A stretch of DNA of 64,000 nucleotides from Ideonella sp. (GTDB lineage Bacteria; Pseudomonadota; Gammaproteobacteria; Burkholderiales; Burkholderiaceae_C): NCBI GenBank assembly GCA_015075165.1, contig JABTUY010000002.1:620001-684000 (forward strand). The letters are read 5' to 3'. Position numbers and translations under genes: made by a program. Below, piece after piece: positions 1-7,988 of the stretch (within the stretch, counting starts at the first letter, position 1; each line of letters opens with the position of its first letter). The notes beneath the pieces are model-generated. The model worked only from the letters and a program-made list of their open reading frames with translations. It did not search any database and had not been told where the DNA came from.

Positions 1-2448
1 TTCCAACGCCAGGCGCGTGCCGGCCGCGGCACTGCCCAGCAGCTTCTCGCTCCACGGCGGCGGCCGCAGCGGCGAATCGGCGCGCAGGCTGAAGCGGTGC
101 GTGCGCAGTGTGCCGTCGAGCCGCGACTCCAGCGTGTCGACGCGCGGCGCGCCCGTGCCGCCGGCCAGCCCGCTGGCGTCGAGTGCGAACTCGAGCGGTG
201 CATCGCCCACGGTGCCGAGGCGCCATCGCGCCTGCGCGTCGCGCAGCGCATGCTCGCCTTGGCGCAACCCGCTGGCCTGCAGCGAACCGCTGCTGCGCAG
301 CGCCGGCCAGCGGCCCTCGAGCCGGCCTTGCAGCTTCAGCGCGCCGGCATCGGGCCAGAGCGATGCCGGCGTGGCGCCGAACAGCGCGGCCACCGGCCGC
401 AGCGCGGCCAGCGCGGGTGCGTCGGTGCTCAGCTGCCATTGGTCCTGCGCCGGGTCGGCCGCCCATTGACCGTCGACGCTCGCCTGGTTGCCGGCGACGC
501 GCGCCTGCGCCTTCACCGCCAATGCGCGGCCATCGCCGTGCGCCTCGATGTGGGCGCTGGTGGCGGTGCCGGCCAGCACGCTGTCGGCGAGGTCGATGCG
601 GGCCTGGCCGCGCACGGCGGACGCCCAGGCGGTGAGGGCGGCCGCGGCGTCGCCGGGCGATGGATCCATCCGCGCGGCCGCGCCGCCGGTCTGTGCGGCC
701 GCCGGCGCACGCGGTGCTGCTGCGGGCACTTGTGCATCGATCTGCCAGCTGCCGTTGATGCGGTGCGGGCCGCGGCCCCAGGCCGACCCCGCCGCGCCGG
801 GCCACCACGGCAGCGGATCGAAGCGCGCCACCTCGCCCTGGCCGGCCAGCTGCCACGCCGGCTGCGTGCCGCCGTGCGCACGCTGCGCCTTCAGCGTGGC
901 GCGCAGCGACGCGTCGCCCGATTGCGCCAGCAGCTTCGTCAGCTCGAAACCGTCGGCGTGCAGCGCGAGGTCGAGGTCGGCGTGCACCGGGCGCGCGACG
1001 CCGGCCAACGTGCCGTCGAGTGCACCGGCGATGCGGGCGCGCCAGGCACCGGTGTGCGTTGTGGCGGAGCCCTGCAACGGCAACGGCACACCGCTGACGT
1101 GCACGTCGAGCGTACCGCCGAGCGTCATCACACCGGCGTGGCGGTGCAGCCGCGCCGGTTCGACGCCGGCGAGCTTCAACTGCAATTGCACACCGGCGTG
1201 GGTCCATTCGCCACGGCCGTGCACGCGGCCGGCCGCGCGCTGCTCGTCGGCCAGCTCGGCGTCGAACTGCTTGAACTCGATGCGATCGAGCCGGTTCGGC
1301 GTGGCGCCGAGCTCGATCCTCAGCTCGCGGATCGGCGCGCGGTGATCGTCCCAGCGGCCGGGCTCGTGGTTGCGCAACTGCAGCGACGCGAGCGCCGGCC
1401 GATCGAGACCGCTGCTGTCGATGCGGGCGTCGGCGTCGATGCGCGTGCGCGGTGCGGCCGCGCTCAGCTCGGCGAGGTCGAGCGCGCGCGTCGACAGCGC
1501 CAGCGCAGCCAGCGGCCACGGCGCGAACGGCTCGATGCGCGCGGTGGCGTCGAGCGACGGCGCCTGCGCTTCTCGCGGCGGCGCCTGCCCCCGCGACGGC
1601 GCCTGCACCCGGGGCGACGGCGGCTGCACTCCGGGCGACGGCGGCTGCGCACGCTGCGACGGCGCGCGCGCGTTCGGCGACGGCGCCTGTGCCTGGCCAG
1701 CGGTGCCGCGCAACGTGGCGCGCAGCGCGAAGCCGGCCAGCGGGCCGTCGGCCTCCAGCTGCGCCTGCCAGCGCGGGCCCTGTTCCGCGACCGGCGCGGC
1801 CTGCAGGCGGGCCGCCAGCGGCATCGGCGCGTCGCTGCCGATGCGCGCGTCACCGGCGATGCGCAGCCGATCGTCGTGGCCGCGCAGCCCTTCGATGCGG
1901 TGCTCGCGGCCGTCGGCATCGCCCAGGCGCAGCGCGGCGCGCACGTCGTGCCAGGGGGTCTGCTCGTCGACCTGCAGCACGGCAATGTCGAGCGCATCGA
2001 CCTGCAGCGCGAACGGCAGCCGCAGGTTGGCCGGCGGCGCAGCGGCCGGTGCGCGCTCGCGCGGCCAATGCCACTGCACGCGCGCGGCCTTCAGCGACGG
2101 CGTGGCCAGCGCCAACCACGCTCCGGCATGCGGCCGCCAGTGCCAGCGCGGCTGCGTGAGCTCGAGCTGCTCGATCTGCAGTTGCGGTTGCGTGGCGTTA
2201 CCGTGCCAGCGCAGCGACTCGATGCGCAGCGCATCGCCGAGCAGCGAACCGTGCACGCCGGACGCCTGCAGGCCGGGCACGCGCTCGAGCAGTGCACGCG
2301 TGCCGGCCTCGCTGCGCGCCAGCTGCACGATGCCCCAGCCGAGCAGCGCCAGCGCCAGCAGCGGCAGCAGCAACCAGGCGAGCAGGCGGCCGCGCGGGCG
2401 CGATGCGCCGCGGCGATCGGGGGTCGGTGACGGGACCACGCTGTGCAC
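1..2448 (-). CDS. tamB: TamB, translocation and assembly module subunit (3' end outside window)
   Basis: This frame is open from a GTG at 2448 to the window edge, 816 codons without a stop, so the C-terminal DUF490/TamB domain lies outside. The N-terminus is basic followed by one membrane anchor (about residues 21-40, rich in L and A). After it comes long, repetitive beta-strand sequence typical of the periplasmic AsmA/TamB bridge that carries lipid or assembly substrates between inner and outer membrane. The gene starts 5 bp after the tamA stop, the usual tamA-tamB order. A proline/glutamine-rich minisatellite (seven units of about 7 residues, near 1554-1692) interrupts the beta-rich sequence. 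The GTG at 2439 is an alternative start. No clear Shine-Dalgarno is seen, so translational coupling to tamA is likely. Confidence 0.85.
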   Translation of the reverse strand, partial: MHSVVPSPTPDRRGASRPRGRLLAWLLLPLLALALLGWGIVQLARSEAGTRALLERVPGLQASGVHGSLLGDALRIESLRWHGNATQPQLQIEQLELTQPRWHWRPHAGAWLALATPSLKAARVQWHWPRERAPAAAPPANLRLPFALQVDALDIAVLQVDEQTPWHDVRAALRLGDADGREHRIEGLRGHDDRLRIAGDARIGSDAPMPLAARLQAAPVAEQGPRWQAQLEADGPLAGFALRATLRGTAGQAQAPSPNARAPSQRAQPPSPGVQPPSPRVQAPSRGQAPPREAQAPSLDATARIEPFAPWPLAALALSTRALDLAELSAAAPRTRIDADARIDSSGLDRPALASLQLRNHEPGRWDDHRAPIRELRIELGATPNRLDRIEFKQFDAELADEQRAAGRVHGRGEWTHAGVQLQLKLAGVEPARLHRHAGVMTLGGTLDVHVSGVPLPLQGSATTHTGAWRARIAGALDGTLAGVARPVHADLDLALHADGFELTKLLAQSGDASLRATLKAQRAHGGTQPAWQLAGQGEVARFDPLPWWPGAAGSAWGRGPHRINGSWQIDAQVPAAAPRAPAAAQTGGAAARMDPSPGDAAAALTAWASAVRGQARIDLADSVLAGTATSAHIEAHGDGRALAVKAQARVAGNQASVDGQWAADPAQDQWQLSTDAPALAALRPVAALFGATPASLWPDAGALKLQGRLEGRWPALRSSGSLQASGLRQGEHALRDAQARWRLGTVGDAPLEFALDASGLAGGTGAPRVDTLESRLDGTLRTHRFSLRADSPLRPPPWSEKLLGSAAAGTRLALE
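1554..1692. repeat. 21-bp in-frame minisatellite inside tamB
   Basis: About seven imperfect units of 18-21 bp with the core ACGGCGSCTGC on the plus strand. On the minus strand they encode units such as PPSPGVQ, PPSPRVQ and APSLDAT. The repeat number is a multiple of whole codons, so the frame is kept. Confidence 0.75.
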
Positions 2449-2453
2449 TCGAT

Positions 2454-4316
2454 CTAGAACGCGATGCCTACCGACACGTGCACGCGAAAGCGCCGCACCT
2501 CCTCGCCGTAAGCGAGGTCGAAGCGCAGCGGCCCCACCGGGCTGCGCCAGCGCAGGCCCAGGCCGTAGCCGAGCGCGGGCGAGAAGCCTTTCCAGCTGTC
2601 GGCGGCGCGGCCGGCGTCGACGAACGCGGCCCACCACACGCTCGGCAGCTTCGCGAACGGCCGCGCGATCTCGACGCTGGCGGTCGCCAGCACGTTACCG
2701 CCGGTGATCACACCGTCGACGTCGGTGGGTGCCAGCGTGCGGTAGGCATAGCCGCGCACCGAATCGTCGCCGCCGGCGCGGAAGGCCAGTGCGTCGGGCA
2801 GCGCGACCGCATCGCGCTTGAAGATCTGGCCGGCCTCGACCCGCGCGGTCGCGTACCAGCCGCGGCCCAGCGGCAGGTAGCCGGTGATGCGCCCATAGGC
2901 GCGCGTGAACGCGCCGTTGTCGGCGTAGTTGCTGGTGGCCCAGCCGACGCCGCCCTGGCCCGAGAAGGTGATGCCGCGCGTCGGCAGGATCACGCTGTCG
3001 AGGTCGCGCCACACCAAGTGGTATTGCACGCTCGGCGCGCGCGCCTCCTTGTGCACGGTGGCGGTGGTCTGCACCGAGCGGTCGAGCCCCAGAAAGTACA
3101 GCCGCTCGATGCGCTGCGTGTCCTGCGTGCGGCCCACGCGTACGCGCTGCGACAGCACCTCGTCGAGATCGGTGCGCAGGCGTTCGACCTGGGTGCCCAC
3201 CAGGTTGCGGTAGAAGCGCTCGCCCGGATGCGTGCTCAGCTCGCCCTCCCACGCCTGGCGATCGCGGCCGTACTCGACCTTGTTGTGCACCGTGGCGGCG
3301 TAGCCGAAGATGCGGCGGTGCGTGTGCTCGAAGGTGGCGCGCGGCCCGGTGTTGGCGCTGGCGCCGACGCCGAGGGTCAGCGATTGCAACGGCAGCTCGT
3401 GCACCTGCACCGTCACCGGCGAGGCCGCAGCGACTGCCGGATCGCTGTCGAAGCTGATCACCGTGGTGTCGAACAGGCCGCTCTTGCGCAGGCGATCCTG
3501 GTAGTCGAACAGCAGCTGTTCGGTCAGCGGGGTGCCGGGGCCGAAGCCGGCGAGGTTGCGCACCACGGTGTCGTCTTGCTTCACCACGCCGAGCACGCGC
3601 AGCTCGCCGGCGCGGAACAGCGGGCCGCTGTCGAGCGTGAGATTGAGCTTGGTCGTGTGCGTGGCGACATCGACCTCGGCGGCGCTGGCGGCGATGCTGG
3701 CGCTCGCGTAGCCGGCCGCGCGCAGCCGGGTCAGCGCGCCGGTCTTGGCGGCACTCCAACCGGCGTTGCGGAAGGCCTCGCCGGGCGGCAGCGGCCACCA
3801 GGCGTGCAGCGCGCGGATCTGCTCGCGCGCGTCGGCATCGCCGGCATCGGTGGCGGTGCGCAATGCCCCGCGCACCGTCAGCGCCACCTCCTGCACCTGC
3901 ACCTGCGGCCCCGGCTCGACCTGCACCGTCACCACCGCCGGCGGGCCGGGCTCGCGCCGCACCCGCACCTCGGGTGCGAAGTAGCCCTCGGTCTGCAGCA
4001 GTTCGCGCGCCTGCGCCGGCGCGGCGGCGACCAGGCGCGCCCACTCGGTATCGTCGATCTGCTCCTGCGGCCCCAGCACGCTCAGGCGTGCGATGTCGAG
4101 GTGGCGTTGCAGCAGGTCGCGCAGCGGTGCGGGCGCGTCGATGTGCAGTGCGGTGGCGTTGGCGGCGGGAGTGTTGGCCGTGGTATCGGCGCTGGGCGCC
4201 GCCGCGGCGGTGTCGGCCGCTGGCGCCGCGCTGCGATCGGGCAGCAGCCCGGCGCAGCCGCACAGGCCGATCGTGGCCAGCAGGGCGCCGAGCGGGGCCG
4301 CGAGCCGGCGCGTCAC
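2454..4316 (-). CDS. tamA: TamA, outer-membrane BamA/Omp85-family assembly factor
   Basis: TamA is the outer-membrane partner of TamB. It has N-terminal POTRA domains (about residues 45-270) and a C-terminal 16-strand beta-barrel of the Omp85 family. The start is a GTG at 4316 overlapping the upstream vWA stop by 4 bp (GTGA). This gives 620 residues, close to the family length. Starting further upstream would run through the vWA gene. The N-terminus is a signal peptide with RR, a hydrophobic core and the sequence LCGC, which resembles a lipobox. The barrel contains the conserved VRGY motif (GDDSVRGYAY), and the last residue is Phe, as in most outer-membrane barrels recognised by BAM. It is followed directly by tamB. 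Confidence 0.9.
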   Translation of the reverse strand: MTRRLAAPLGALLATIGLCGCAGLLPDRSAAPAADTAAAAPSADTTANTPAANATALHIDAPAPLRDLLQRHLDIARLSVLGPQEQIDDTEWARLVAAAPAQARELLQTEGYFAPEVRVRREPGPPAVVTVQVEPGPQVQVQEVALTVRGALRTATDAGDADAREQIRALHAWWPLPPGEAFRNAGWSAAKTGALTRLRAAGYASASIAASAAEVDVATHTTKLNLTLDSGPLFRAGELRVLGVVKQDDTVVRNLAGFGPGTPLTEQLLFDYQDRLRKSGLFDTTVISFDSDPAVAAASPVTVQVHELPLQSLTLGVGASANTGPRATFEHTHRRIFGYAATVHNKVEYGRDRQAWEGELSTHPGERFYRNLVGTQVERLRTDLDEVLSQRVRVGRTQDTQRIERLYFLGLDRSVQTTATVHKEARAPSVQYHLVWRDLDSVILPTRGITFSGQGGVGWATSNYADNGAFTRAYGRITGYLPLGRGWYATARVEAGQIFKRDAVALPDALAFRAGGDDSVRGYAYRTLAPTDVDGVITGGNVLATASVEIARPFAKLPSVWWAAFVDAGRAADSWKGFSPALGYGLGLRWRSPVGPLRFDLAYGEEVRRFRVHVSVGIAF

Positions 4317-5485
4317 TTGCTGAGCAAGCGCATCGCCGCTTCGAGCCCGGCCAGCGTGAGCGGAAACATGCGCTGGTGCATCAGCTGCTGCACGATCGCG
4401 ATGCTTTGCCGGTACTGCCACACGCCCTGCGGCTCGGGGTTGATCCAGGCGTACTTGGGAAACGCGCGCGTGATGCGCTGCAGCCACTCGGCGCCGGCCT
4501 CCTCGTTGTTGTACTCGACGCTGCCGCCGGGCTGCAGGATCTCGTACGGGCTCATCGTGGCATCGCCGACGAAGACGAGCTTGTAGTCCTTGTTGTACTT
4601 GTGGATCAGATCCCAGGTCGGCGTCTTCTCGGAGAAGCGGCGACGGTTGTTCTTCCACACGAAGTCGTACAGGCAGTTGTGGAAGTAGAAGAATTCCAGG
4701 TGCTTGAACTCGCTCTTGGCGGCCGAGAACAGCTCCTCGACGCGGTGGATGTGCTCGTCCATCGTGCCGCCCACGTCCATCAGCAGCAGCACCTTCACCT
4801 TGTTGTGCCGCTCGGGAATCATCTTGATGTCGAGCAGGCCGGCATTGGCCGCGGTGCAGTGGATCGTGTCGTCGAGGTCGAGCTCGAGGTCGGAGCCTTC
4901 GCGCGCGAAGCGGCGCAGCCGGCGCAGCGCCACCTTGATGTTGCGCGTGCCGAGCTCGAGCGTGTCGTCGTAATCCTTGTAGGCGCGCTGGTCCCACACC
5001 TTCACCGCCGAGCGGTTGCGGCCCTTGTCCTGGCCGATGCGGATGCCCTGCGGGTTGTAGCCATAGGCGCCGAACGGGCTGGTGCCGCCGGTGCCGATCA
5101 TCTTGCTGCCGCCCTCGTGGCGCTCCTTCTGCTCCTCGAAACGTTTCTTCAACGTCTCCATCAGCTCATCCCAGCCCATCTTCTCGATCGCCGCCTTCTG
5201 CTCGGGCGTGAGCTCCAGCTCGAGGTGCTTGCGCAGCCATTCGAGCGGGATGTCGTGCGCGAAGTCGGTCAGCAGCTCCACGCCCTTGAAGTAGGCCGCG
5301 AACGCGCGATCGAACTTGTCGAACTGCGCCTCGTCCTTGACCAGCGAGGTGCGCGCCAGGTAGTAGAACTCGTCGACCGACGGGCCGATCACGCCGGCCT
5401 CGATGGCTTCGAGCAGCGTCAGGTACTCCTTGACCGAAACCTTCAGCTTGGCGGCGCGCAGCGTGTAGAAGAAGTTGATCAGCAT
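4313..5485 (-). CDS. vWA domain protein, CoxE-like (MoxR partner)
   Basis: A 390-residue protein of the VWA/CoxE-like family (PF05762). These act with MoxR-type AAA+ ATPases in chaperone-like assembly or activation of protein complexes. A helical N-terminal half (1-120) leads to a Gly-rich linker and then the vWA fold. The MIDAS motif is DVGGTMDEH at residues 237-245, a DxGGT variant of the usual DxSxS, typical of this family except that Thr replaces the last Ser. The gene overlaps tamA by 4 bp, so it is probably the first gene of a vWA-tamA-tamB transcript. Its likely partner, MoxR, lies 6 kb away at 11420-12274 rather than next to it. Confidence 0.85.
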   Translation of the reverse strand: MLINFFYTLRAAKLKVSVKEYLTLLEAIEAGVIGPSVDEFYYLARTSLVKDEAQFDKFDRAFAAYFKGVELLTDFAHDIPLEWLRKHLELELTPEQKAAIEKMGWDELMETLKKRFEEQKERHEGGSKMIGTGGTSPFGAYGYNPQGIRIGQDKGRNRSAVKVWDQRAYKDYDDTLELGTRNIKVALRRLRRFAREGSDLELDLDDTIHCTAANAGLLDIKMIPERHNKVKVLLLMDVGGTMDEHIHRVEELFSAAKSEFKHLEFFYFHNCLYDFVWKNNRRRFSEKTPTWDLIHKYNKDYKLVFVGDATMSPYEILQPGGSVEYNNEEAGAEWLQRITRAFPKYAWINPEPQGVWQYRQSIAIVQQLMHQRMFPLTLAGLEAAMRLLSK

Positions 5486-5490
5486 GGTCG

Positions 5491-5889
5491 TCAGCGAAGC
5501 CAGTTCTCGACGCGCAGTTTAGGCACGCGGGCGAATTCGCGCTCGTTGCCGGTCACGAGGGTCAGGTTCTCGGCCAGGGCCTGCGCCGCGATCCAGAGGT
5601 CGTTCGGACCGATCGGCCGGCCCTGGCGGCGCAGGAACGCGCGCAGGTCCGCGTACGGCGCGACCACACGGGTGTCGATCGGCAGGCGCGCGAACTGCCG
5701 CAGCAACGCGTCGATGCGCAGAGCGAGCGCCTCCGAGACCGGGCGAAAGGCCTGGCCGAACCGGATCTCTGCCTCGGTCACGACCGACACCGCCATGGCG
5801 TCGAAGCCGGCTCGATGGGCGCGAGCAACGACGCGTTCGTGGCCACGCGCCAATCCCGTGAAGATGTCGGTATCGAGCAGGTACCGCAC
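5491..5889 (-). CDS. vapC: VapC-like PIN-domain toxin (module 1)
   Basis: A 132-residue PIN-domain ribonuclease. It starts at a GTG (5889) and reads MRYLLDTDIFTGL; longer starts would run into the antitoxin. Acidic PIN residues are visible: D in LLDTDIF near the N-terminus, E in the TEAEIRFG segment, and D in GPNDLWIAA. The last segment places it among the FitB/VapC proteins. It begins 10 bp after the stop of an AbrB-type antitoxin, the usual antitoxin-toxin order. The expected role is a toxin cleaving tRNA or other RNA when the antitoxin is degraded. Confidence 0.85.
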   Translation of the reverse strand: MRYLLDTDIFTGLARGHERVVARAHRAGFDAMAVSVVTEAEIRFGQAFRPVSEALALRIDALLRQFARLPIDTRVVAPYADLRAFLRRQGRPIGPNDLWIAAQALAENLTLVTGNEREFARVPKLRVENWLR

Positions 5890-5899
5890 GGGCCGCCGA

Positions 5900-6220
5900 T
5901 CAGCGTGTCTTCTTGCGCGCCGCTTTCGCGGCTGACGTGGTGCGCTTGGCATCGTCAGCGCCGAAGAGCGCCTGCCAGTCCCGTTCCCGCTCGGGCAATG
6001 GCTCGCGGATCGCGGCGAACATCGCATCCAGCGCCGCGTGATCCTGCTCGGTCAGCGGCGGCAACGAGGCGAGAAGCCCGCGCACGGTGCGCGGCTTCTC
6101 GCGCAGCACCACCTCGTCGCCGCGCCGGTAGATCTCCACCGTCTTCGACTTGAAGCGGAACTCCTTGGGCAGCCGCACCGCCTGGCTGTTGCCCGACTGG
6201 AAGACGGTGGTTTCGGTCAT
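5900..6220 (-). CDS. vapB: AbrB/SpoVT-type antitoxin VapB (module 1)
   Basis: A 106-residue antitoxin with an N-terminal swapped-hairpin AbrB fold (TVFQSGNSQAVRLPKEF, residues 4-20; GDEVVLREKP near 40). The C-terminal tail, rich in Lys and Ala, probably wraps the PIN toxin. The ATG at 6220 is chosen because it begins the conserved fold. An upstream ATG at 6301 would add residues with no family resemblance and cross the palindromic operator. It is paired with the PIN gene directly downstream. AbrB-type antitoxins repress their own promoter. Confidence 0.87.
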   Translation of the reverse strand: MTETTVFQSGNSQAVRLPKEFRFKSKTVEIYRRGDEVVLREKPRTVRGLLASLPPLTEQDHAALDAMFAAIREPLPERERDWQALFGADDAKRTTSAAKAARKKTR

Positions 6221-6241
6221 GGCGGCTTCCGACGTGATTGG

Positions 6242-6258
6242 ATATACGTCTAGTATAT
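6242..6258. promoter_or_regulatory. Probable VapBC module 1 operator
   Basis: The inverted repeat ATATAC-N5-GTATAT lies 22 bp upstream of the vapB ATG, in an AT-rich island within GC-rich DNA. It is the right place and form for autoregulation by an AbrB-type dimer, and it probably overlaps the -10 region. Confidence 0.6.
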
Positions 6259-6331
6259 ACGCCGACCGCCGGCCGGAAGGCCGTCCCAGGGCCCGCGGCA
6301 TCTCGGCGGGCCGGGGCGGCGCCGACGCGCT

Positions 6332-7927
6332 TCAGCGCTTTGGCATGCGCGCGTTGCGGTTGGTCAGCGCGGCCGGCTTCGGCACCGGTGGCATCGCACG
6401 CCCGGCGCCGTGCGCCGCCAGCGGCGCGGTGCGCGGCGCGGCGGCCGACACCGCCAGGCAGGCGCCGGCGTTGGCGCGGTGGTACAGCGCCGCGGCGAGC
6501 TGGCCTTCGGCGGGGTCGCCGAGCGGGTGGTCGAGGTCGTCGCTGGCGGTGCAGCCGGGCACATTGTTGCCGGCGGAGCCGGCGCCTCCCGGGACGAAGC
6601 CATCGGCGTAGTCGCCGAAGCCTTGCGCGTTGACGCCCTGGAACTCGATCGGGAAATACGTGATGCCGCAATTGTCCTGCGCGAAGAAGCCATACGGCTT
6701 GCCGCAGGTGGTGCCGCCGATCAGGTGCACGTCGACACCCACGCCGCGCAGCCCGTTGATGATCGCCTCGCTGGCCGAGCAGGTGCCGGCGCTGGTGAGC
6801 ACGAACACGCGCGCCAGGTTCAGCGTCGGCAGCGCGCGGTTGGAGGTGCAGTTGAAGCTGGCGTCCGGGATGCAGGCGCTGGTGAAGAACGCGGTGGTCG
6901 AGTTCTCGCCCTGCCGCTTGTCGTTGAACAGTGTGCGCTCGAAGGGCTGGCCGGCAGTGCGCGCCGCGCCGGCGATCATGTAGGCCACTTCGCTGGCGAT
7001 GTACAGGTAGCCGCCGCCGTTGTAGCGCAGGTCGAGCACCAGGTCACTGACCTGCTGCGCCTGCATCGTGGCGAACGCGTCCACCAGCGGCTGTTCTGCG
7101 GTGAGCACGTGATCGTTGAACAGCAGGTAACCCACCTGCTGGGCGCCCACCGTCAGCACGCTCGAGCGCACCGGCGTCAGCGGCACGTTGGCGGCGGTGA
7201 ACTGGTAGTCGGTGGTGGCGCCGCCGCTGCGCGAGAAGCGGAAGGTGTGCGCACCCGATGCGGCCGGGTACAGCGCGTTGTTCAGCGCGGCGACGCCGGA
7301 CGCGGTGTTGTCGTCGGCGGCCACGTTGTCGGCCAGCACCAGCGTGTCGCCGCGGCGCACGCCGGCGAGGGCGGCCGGCGAGTTGTCCGCCACGTAGGCG
7401 ACGCGGATGTTGCGCGGCGGTGTGCGCGAACCGAAATGCCATTCGATGCCGTAGCCCATCGTCGCGCCGCCGTTGATCAGCGCATCCCACGCCGCGGTGG
7501 GGTAGATGAAGCTGAATTGATCCTTCAGCTTGCCGGAGGGCGTGAGGGCCGGCGTCAGCAGCGCGTTGAAGTAGCTGTCGAGCGACGTGTAGACATCGTT
7601 GTCGTTGCTGTAGGCCGCGGCCGATGCATCGACGCTCGGCACCTCGCGGTACCACAGATAGGCATGGTCGATATAGTCGCGCAGCCAGGTCTTCTCGGTG
7701 TCGAGGCTGCCGGGCTGCGTGGCGGCGGTTGCATCGGCCCGGTAGGGGTTGTTCGGCGAGCAGGTCTGCGCCATCACGCCGACCGAGGCCACGTCGGAGC
7801 CACCGCCGCACGAGGCCAGCGCGATGCACGAGGCCACGAGGGCGGCGCCACGCCACAGCCGGCGCCACACGCGATCGGCGCTGCCGGCGGCTTCTGTGCT
7901 CACAGCGATCGTCTGCTGGCGATCCAT
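6332..7927 (-). CDS. S41-family (C-terminal processing) peptidase, lipoprotein
   Basis: A 531-residue exported serine protease. The start at 7927 (ATG) gives an N-terminus with a basic stretch, a hydrophobic core and the lipobox LASC, followed by a Gly/Ser spacer. It is therefore probably a lipoprotein facing the periplasm. A PDZ-like segment (YVADNSPAALAGVRRGDTLV) precedes the tail-specific protease domain. The catalytic Ser is expected in CSASEAI and the general-base Lys in TTCGKPYGF. Several Cys pairs in the catalytic half suggest disulfides. It lies just downstream (on the minus strand) of the S9 peptidase gene, with a 61-bp gap. The substrate cannot be read from sequence. Confidence 0.88.
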   Translation of the reverse strand: MDRQQTIAVSTEAAGSADRVWRRLWRGAALVASCIALASCGGGSDVASVGVMAQTCSPNNPYRADATAATQPGSLDTEKTWLRDYIDHAYLWYREVPSVDASAAAYSNDNDVYTSLDSYFNALLTPALTPSGKLKDQFSFIYPTAAWDALINGGATMGYGIEWHFGSRTPPRNIRVAYVADNSPAALAGVRRGDTLVLADNVAADDNTASGVAALNNALYPAASGAHTFRFSRSGGATTDYQFTAANVPLTPVRSSVLTVGAQQVGYLLFNDHVLTAEQPLVDAFATMQAQQVSDLVLDLRYNGGGYLYIASEVAYMIAGAARTAGQPFERTLFNDKRQGENSTTAFFTSACIPDASFNCTSNRALPTLNLARVFVLTSAGTCSASEAIINGLRGVGVDVHLIGGTTCGKPYGFFAQDNCGITYFPIEFQGVNAQGFGDYADGFVPGGAGSAGNNVPGCTASDDLDHPLGDPAEGQLAAALYHRANAGACLAVSAAAPRTAPLAAHGAGRAMPPVPKPAALTNRNARMPKR

Positions 7928-7988
7928 CGGCCGTCTCCCTGGTGGTCTGCGAACGGCGGCATTGTAGGAAGCCGCCGCCGCTGCCGCT

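Noticed and set aside
97-2430. 777-residue plus-strand frame opposite tamB
   Set aside because: It is a shadow of the GC-rich tamB codons: Arg/Gly/Ala-rich, no motif, while the minus frame is a recognisable TamB.
2454-4997. 847-residue version of TamA starting inside the vWA gene
   Set aside because: The first 225 residues are an out-of-frame reading of the vWA gene; the GTG at 4316 gives a signal peptide and normal length.
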